From the NCBI RefSeq assembly GCF_022569295.1, contig NZ_JAKFIA010000002.1, positions 338,501 through 402,500 on the forward strand: 64,000 nt of DNA, given 5' to 3'. Below the pieces are notes generated by a model that ran no database searches, was not told where the DNA came from, and saw only the letters and a program-made list of their open reading frames with translations. The translations under genes were made by a program, and so were the position numbers. Source of the stretch: Pedomonas mirosovicensis. Its GTDB lineage: Bacteria > Pseudomonadota > Alphaproteobacteria > Sphingomonadales > Sphingomonadaceae. Of the stretch, positions 59,924-64,000 are shown piece after piece (the first letter of the stretch is position 1; each line of letters begins with the position of its first letter).

Positions 59924-60769
59924 TCAGCCAAGATGCGGCGCGCCGCCCCAGGCGATGAAGGCGCCGTTGCGGAAGCCCTCCGCCATCTTTCCGTAGAGGA
60001 ACTCGGTCCCCTCCGGGGTCAGCACCCGCCCGCCCGCGGCGCGCAGCACCGCGTGGCCGGCGGCCGTGTCCCATTCCATCGTCGGGCCGAAGCGGGGGTA
60101 GACGTCCGCCTGTCCTTCCGCGACCAGGCAGAACTTGAGGGAGGAGCCCGCATCGCGCTGTCCGGCCAGCGGCAGCCGCCCCAGGAATGCCTGGGTTCGC
60201 TCGTCCGTATGGGATCGGCTGGTCACGGCGGTCAGGCCCGGCTCGGGGTAGGCGCGGGTTGCGATGGCCCGGCTGTCGGTATCCGCCACGCGCGCGCCGG
60301 GGACGACGGCAGCCAGCCGCGCCGTCTCGCCGCCCGTATACATCCTGGCCGCCGCTGGGGCATAGACGCAGCCGACAATGGGACGGCCGTTGCGAACGAG
60401 AGCCACGTTCACCGTAAACTCGCCGTTGCGGTTTATGAACTCCTTGGTGCCGTCCAGCGGGTCGATGAGCACGTAGGTTTCGCCCACCATGGGCAGGCCG
60501 TCGCGGTTTACCGATTCTTCCGCAACGATCGGCACGCCGGGCAGCAGTTTCTCGACGCCGGAGATGAGGATTGGCTCGGCCGCCTCGTCCGCCTCGCTCA
60601 CCGGAGAGGCATCCGCCTTGGTCCGCACCGCGAAATCGCGGCCGTAAATATCCATGATCGCGCGCCCGGCCTCGCTTGCCAGTTCGGCAAATGCCAGGGC
60701 CAGACGGTCCAGTTCCGTCAGGCCGGCGACGCGAAAGGCAGGGGCGTGGGGCGTGTTTTGCGGGCTCAT
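59924..60769 (-). CDS. cysQ: 3'(2'),5'-bisphosphate nucleotidase
   Basis: Hydrolyses 3'-phosphoadenosine 5'-phosphate to AMP, supporting sulfate assimilation. The 281-aa product shows the inositol-monophosphatase-superfamily lithium-sensitive motifs: VAEESVNRDG (metal ligand Glu), LIDPLDGTKEFINRNGEF (about residues 100-117) and the C-terminal WDTAAGHAVLRAAGG (about 225-239). It lies convergent to the flippase gene. Full length for CysQ. Confidence 0.92.
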   Translation of the reverse strand: MSPQNTPHAPAFRVAGLTELDRLALAFAELASEAGRAIMDIYGRDFAVRTKADASPVSEADEAAEPILISGVEKLLPGVPIVAEESVNRDGLPMVGETYVLIDPLDGTKEFINRNGEFTVNVALVRNGRPIVGCVYAPAAARMYTGGETARLAAVVPGARVADTDSRAIATRAYPEPGLTAVTSRSHTDERTQAFLGRLPLAGQRDAGSSLKFCLVAEGQADVYPRFGPTMEWDTAAGHAVLRAAGGRVLTPEGTEFLYGKMAEGFRNGAFIAWGGAPHLG

Positions 60770-60948
60770 GGCAAACTCGGCTCAATAGCGACTCGTTGGG
60801 CCTCGCCTTCATCGGCGCAACAGCGCGGGACTGCAAGCCAAACCATGACTGTGGCGCGATAAACCGCAGCCGGCCGGGTGGACACTCCGGGCCGGCGGGC
60901 CATCATCATACTGGGTAGAGTCGCATGACGGCGAGCAGGAGGCAGATC

Positions 60949-62790
60949 ATGGCAAGTTCCGCGCCGGAGCCGGGCACTACGATGAAGCAGCCGGATCTGA
61001 ACCTGGCGGTTATCGGCAATTGCATGGTGAGCGCCCTCATCAATCCCGAGGCCCGCATCGTTTGGGCCTGTTATCCCCGTCTGGATTCAGACCCGGTCTT
61101 CTGCAGCCTCCTGCAGCCGAAGGGCAAGCACCGCCAGTCCGGTTATTTCGCGGTCGATCTGCTCAATCTGGCCGGTTCCAGCCAGCACTACGTGCGGAAC
61201 ACCGCCATTGCCGTGACCACGCTCTACGATACCCATGGCGGGTGTATCCGAGTGGTTGATTTCGCGCCGCGCTTCAAGACCTACGGCCGGGCGCTGCATC
61301 CACCCTATCTGCTGCGGCGGATCGAGCCGGTGAGCGGCAGCCCGCGGGTGTGCATCCGCGTTCGCCCGCTCTACAACCATGGCGCCCAGGCCATGAGCCG
61401 GGTGATCGGCAGCAACCACATCAGCTTCCATGGCGGCGGAGAGACCTCCTTCCGGGTGACGAGCGACCTGGCGGTCTCTTACCTTTCGGCCGAGGCGCCG
61501 TTCGTTCTCGACCGCCCGGTCCATCTCATCCTCGGGCCGGACGAAGCGCTGGAGGCCGACATCAGCGACATGGCGCGGGAATATTACACCCGCACCGAAG
61601 CCTACTGGTATGAGTGGGCGCGCTATCTGCACGTGCCGTTTGAATGGCAGGAGGCGGTGATCCGCGCCGCCATTACGCTGAAGCTATGCGCTTTTGAGGA
61701 AACCGGCGCGGTGGTGGCAGCGCTCACCACCTCCATTCCCGAAGCGCCGTTCACGCAGCGCAACTGGGATTACCGCTATTGCTGGCTGCGTGACGCCTAT
61801 TTCGTCGTGCGGGTGCTCAACCGCCTCGGCGTCACCAAGACGATGGAGGAGTTCATCCGCTATATCGTCAACGTGGCTGCGATGGAGGAGACAGGCCAAC
61901 TCAAGCCGGTCTATCCAATCCTGCCCGGCACTTCGCTTAAGGAGCGCATCGCCCCGGCGCTGGAAGGCTATCGCGGCATGGGGCCGGTGCGGATCGGCAA
62001 TCAGGCGGGCGAGCAGGTGCAGAACGATGTCTACGGCAGCGTCGTGCTGGCCGCCGCCCAGATGTTCTTCGATAACCGCCTGCCGCGCATGGGCGACATG
62101 GCGCTGTTCCACCGCCTTGAGCGGCTGGGCGAGCAGGCGGCGCGAGTGGCGTTGGAGCCCGATGCCAGCCTGTGGGAGTACCGGGGGCAGGCGAGCGTGC
62201 ACACCTATTCCAGCGTTATGTGCTGGGCGGCCTGCGACCGGTTGGCGGCCATCGCCTCCATCCTCGGCGTTTCAGACCGGGAAGCCTATTGGACCGCTGA
62301 GGCTGCGCGCATTCGCGCCGTCGTTCTGGAGCGGGCGTGGAATCCGACCCTCAACAGCTTTACCGGAACCTTCGACGGGAATGACGTGGATGCCAGCCTC
62401 CTCCACTTGCATGAGGTCGGTTTCGTTGCCGCGTCCGATCCGCGCTTCGTCGGCACCGTCAACGCCATCGAAAAGCGTCTGCGCCGGGGCAACCATATGT
62501 TCCGTTATGCGGCGCCCGATGATTTCGGGATGCCGGAGACCGCCTTCACCATCTGCACCTTCTGGTACATCGATGCGCTGGCAGCCATCGGCAGGCGTGA
62601 GGAGGCGCGGTCCCTGTTCGAGCAGTTGCTCGCCTGCCGCAACCATCTGGGCCTTCTGTCGGAGGATATCGAGCCGCGCACGGGCGAGCTATGGGGCAAT
62701 TACCCCCAGACCTATTCGCTGGTCGGGCTCATTATCGCGGCCATGCGTCTCAGCAAGAGCTGGCGCGAGGCATTTGAGCCGCGCTGGTAG
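60949..62790 (+). CDS. GH15 glucoamylase/trehalase-like enzyme
   Basis: A 613-aa cytosolic glycoside hydrolase. The N-terminal beta-sandwich begins LNLAVIGNCMVSALINPEARIVWACYPRLDSDPVFCSLL (in two parts), as in bacterial GH15 proteins. The (alpha/alpha)6 domain has NWDYRYCWLRDAYF near residue 273 and LGLLSEDIEPRTGELWGNYPQTYSLVGLI near 568, holding the catalytic Glu pair. Members of this group cleave trehalose or malto-oligosaccharides. I start at 60949, where AGGAGG is seven bases upstream. Confidence 0.9.
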   Translation: MASSAPEPGTTMKQPDLNLAVIGNCMVSALINPEARIVWACYPRLDSDPVFCSLLQPKGKHRQSGYFAVDLLNLAGSSQHYVRNTAIAVTTLYDTHGGCIRVVDFAPRFKTYGRALHPPYLLRRIEPVSGSPRVCIRVRPLYNHGAQAMSRVIGSNHISFHGGGETSFRVTSDLAVSYLSAEAPFVLDRPVHLILGPDEALEADISDMAREYYTRTEAYWYEWARYLHVPFEWQEAVIRAAITLKLCAFEETGAVVAALTTSIPEAPFTQRNWDYRYCWLRDAYFVVRVLNRLGVTKTMEEFIRYIVNVAAMEETGQLKPVYPILPGTSLKERIAPALEGYRGMGPVRIGNQAGEQVQNDVYGSVVLAAAQMFFDNRLPRMGDMALFHRLERLGEQAARVALEPDASLWEYRGQASVHTYSSVMCWAACDRLAAIASILGVSDREAYWTAEAARIRAVVLERAWNPTLNSFTGTFDGNDVDASLLHLHEVGFVAASDPRFVGTVNAIEKRLRRGNHMFRYAAPDDFGMPETAFTICTFWYIDALAAIGRREEARSLFEQLLACRNHLGLLSEDIEPRTGELWGNYPQTYSLVGLIIAAMRLSKSWREAFEPRW

Positions 62791-62808
62791 GCTGGCGGCT
62801 GGCATAAA

Positions 62809-62838
62809 GAAATGGCCGGGAAATCTCCCGGCCATTTC
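62809..62838. terminator. bidirectional terminator
   Basis: Perfect 13-bp stem GAAATGGCCGGGA / TCCCGGCCATTTC with a four-base loop between two convergent genes. The stem ends are A/T-rich, giving short U-tracts in both directions. Confidence 0.8.
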
Positions 62839-62868
62839 AACTTCTACCTCGCGCTTGCGATTTTGCCG

Positions 62869-63975
62869 TTAACGGCCCGCCTTTACGCCCTGGCTGCGAA
62901 GCTGCAGGAAAATCAGCGTCACCTCGCGCAGATGATCCGCAAGCCACATGGCCATGGCCCGTTCCTCCATCAGCGACTTGCCGAGCAGCGGCAGGGCCTG
63001 AAGATAGCCGGCTTCCTGACCAAGCGTAATCAGGGCCTCATAGGAGGCGATCTCGAAATTCTCCTGCGCGTAGCTGGCAAGCGAGTTCTTGAGGATCTCG
63101 TCCTCGGCCATGGCGTTGGCCATTGCGCCCATGGTGCCGGTGGCTGCCATGGCCATGTCCTTGAACAGGGAACGGTCGGAGCCGGTTATTTCAAAGATCT
63201 GCTCAAGCCGTTGCAGCTGCATCTTCGTCTCATCCAAGTGCTGGGCAACCCTTTCACGCACTTGCGGATAATGCTCGATGCGTGAGAGCATCAACTCAAG
63301 CATCTGCTCCGACTGGCGCTCCATGGCATGGGCGTCCTTCAGTCCGGCGATGAACAGGGATTCCGCGATTTCCGTTGATGATTGGTGCATATCCGGTCTC
63401 CAGAAAATCGGCTTGAGCGGACCGTGGGTGCGCGGGGTGCTCTTGCCCATGTCCGCGGCCATCAGCTCTGCGCGCCGGGCCGCAAGCGCGCCCCCGATGG
63501 CATAAAGATCAGCGCCCCGCTCACGCAGCTCGGGGAACAGTTGCCCTTCCTCCTCTACCACGTGGAGGCGCACTTCGTTGCTCAGTTGGCTGATCAGATC
63601 ATCCATCTGGGGCCCGCCGGGGTCGGCCAGTTCTATGGACGCCACCAGGTCCTTGATCCGTCCGTGTTCATCAAAGGCGCGGTCGATCAGGGCATCATCG
63701 CCTGTTGAAGCCCGTGCGAAGGGGTAGAGGATGATCTCCTCGGCGCTGGCATGAGCCTTGAGCGCGGCGCAGATCTGCTTGGCCAGGTTGGCCTTCAGGG
63801 CCGGGTCCTGCAGCCTGGGGTACGCTTCCATCCAGGCCTCGACCGTGCGATGATCCTCCATCAGAAGCGCGGTGACATCCGGCAACACTTTGTCGCTGGC
63901 GGTCATCCGCTCCAAGACGGTCATAATCAGGCCGCCCGCATCCTGACGACCTTTAGTACCTATGGTCATCGGCAT
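62869..63975 (-). CDS. hemerythrin-DUF892 (YciF-like) fusion protein
   Basis: A 368-aa fusion. Residues about 36-170 form a hemerythrin HHE domain: LMEDHRTVEAWMEAY, AHASAEEIILYPFA, DEHGRIKDLVASIE and LHVVEEEGQLFPELRE supply the His/Glu di-iron ligands. Residues about 205-360 form a DUF892/YciF ferritin-like four-helix domain (EIAESLFIAGLKDAHAMERQ, then ENFEIASYEALITLGQEAG). Both are di-iron folds, so it may sense or scavenge oxygen, ROS or iron under stress. GGAGG lies five to six bases before the ATG at 63975. Confidence 0.9.
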   Translation of the reverse strand: MPMTIGTKGRQDAGGLIMTVLERMTASDKVLPDVTALLMEDHRTVEAWMEAYPRLQDPALKANLAKQICAALKAHASAEEIILYPFARASTGDDALIDRAFDEHGRIKDLVASIELADPGGPQMDDLISQLSNEVRLHVVEEEGQLFPELRERGADLYAIGGALAARRAELMAADMGKSTPRTHGPLKPIFWRPDMHQSSTEIAESLFIAGLKDAHAMERQSEQMLELMLSRIEHYPQVRERVAQHLDETKMQLQRLEQIFEITGSDRSLFKDMAMAATGTMGAMANAMAEDEILKNSLASYAQENFEIASYEALITLGQEAGYLQALPLLGKSLMEERAMAMWLADHLREVTLIFLQLRSQGVKAGR

Positions 63976-64000
63976 GACTGCCTCCTCTTCTGCGGAGCGG

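Noticed and set aside
1..64000. CRISPR arrays, tRNA or rRNA genes, insertion sequences
   Set aside because: No regularly spaced repeats, cloverleaf-type sequences, rRNA-like segments or transposase-like proteins were recognised by reading; a dedicated scan was not possible.

Overview
The window is about 66% GC and gene-dense. It looks like a large plasmid or chromid of an alphaproteobacterium, most likely a sphingomonad (inference from an RPA-type replication initiator, very large TonB receptors, STN-domain proteins, GTTC-N7-GTTC type LexA boxes and an astexin-type lasso peptide system). Housekeeping-type genes (glk, tag, mpg, cysQ, a DEAD-box helicase, an ABC-F ATPase) share the replicon with accessory modules, which fits a chromid or megaplasmid better than a small plasmid.

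Layout. 0-4.4 kb is the replication/partition core: parB and parA (minus strand), an iteron-bearing origin with a perfect DnaA box, and repA (plus). Two near-identical palindromes beside parB are candidate centromere sites. 4.5-15.2 kb is mixed metabolism and stress: an enol-lactonase-like hydrolase, glucokinase, an orphan STN protein, a GAF-PAS-GGDEF-EAL protein, a Sel1 lipoprotein, two CsbD-like membrane proteins, a Cys-rich copper-storage-like protein, a tandem TetR regulator, Tag and YbaK. 15.3-32.6 kb is a P2-type contractile tail locus with no capsid, portal, terminase or integrase gene: an R-type tailocin. It has its own CI/S24 repressor and an Ogr-type zinc-finger activator, and each of its three transcription blocks is preceded by a TGTTGT-N13-ACAACA dyad, which I read as Ogr boxes. 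A TetR-methyltransferase-SDR cassette sits between gpD and the regulators.

32.6-43.4 kb is a lasso peptide locus: TonB receptor and isopeptidase on plus; cyclase (C), protease (B) and a 31-residue precursor (A) on minus; a peroxiredoxin/LysR pair lies between the two halves. The precursor leader matches the astexin leader pattern but the predicted core is non-canonical. 43.4-64 kb holds a GST, a strong SOS-type promoter in front of a small membrane ORF, a Zn-alcohol dehydrogenase with an SRPBCC partner, an EamA exporter, a second TonB receptor, an Lrp/isochorismatase pair, ABC-F, Mpg, DEAD-box helicase, flippase, CysQ, a GH15 enzyme and a hemerythrin-DUF892 fusion.

Three perfect copies of an 18-bp iteron (GCGCGAAAAGTCAGCGGA) lie outside the origin at 4.4, 10.0 and 32.6 kb, all intergenic. 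Four genes (holin, gpI, isopeptidase, second TonB receptor) each carry one apparent extra base in a homopolymer. The consistent pattern points to base-calling error rather than true pseudogenes.
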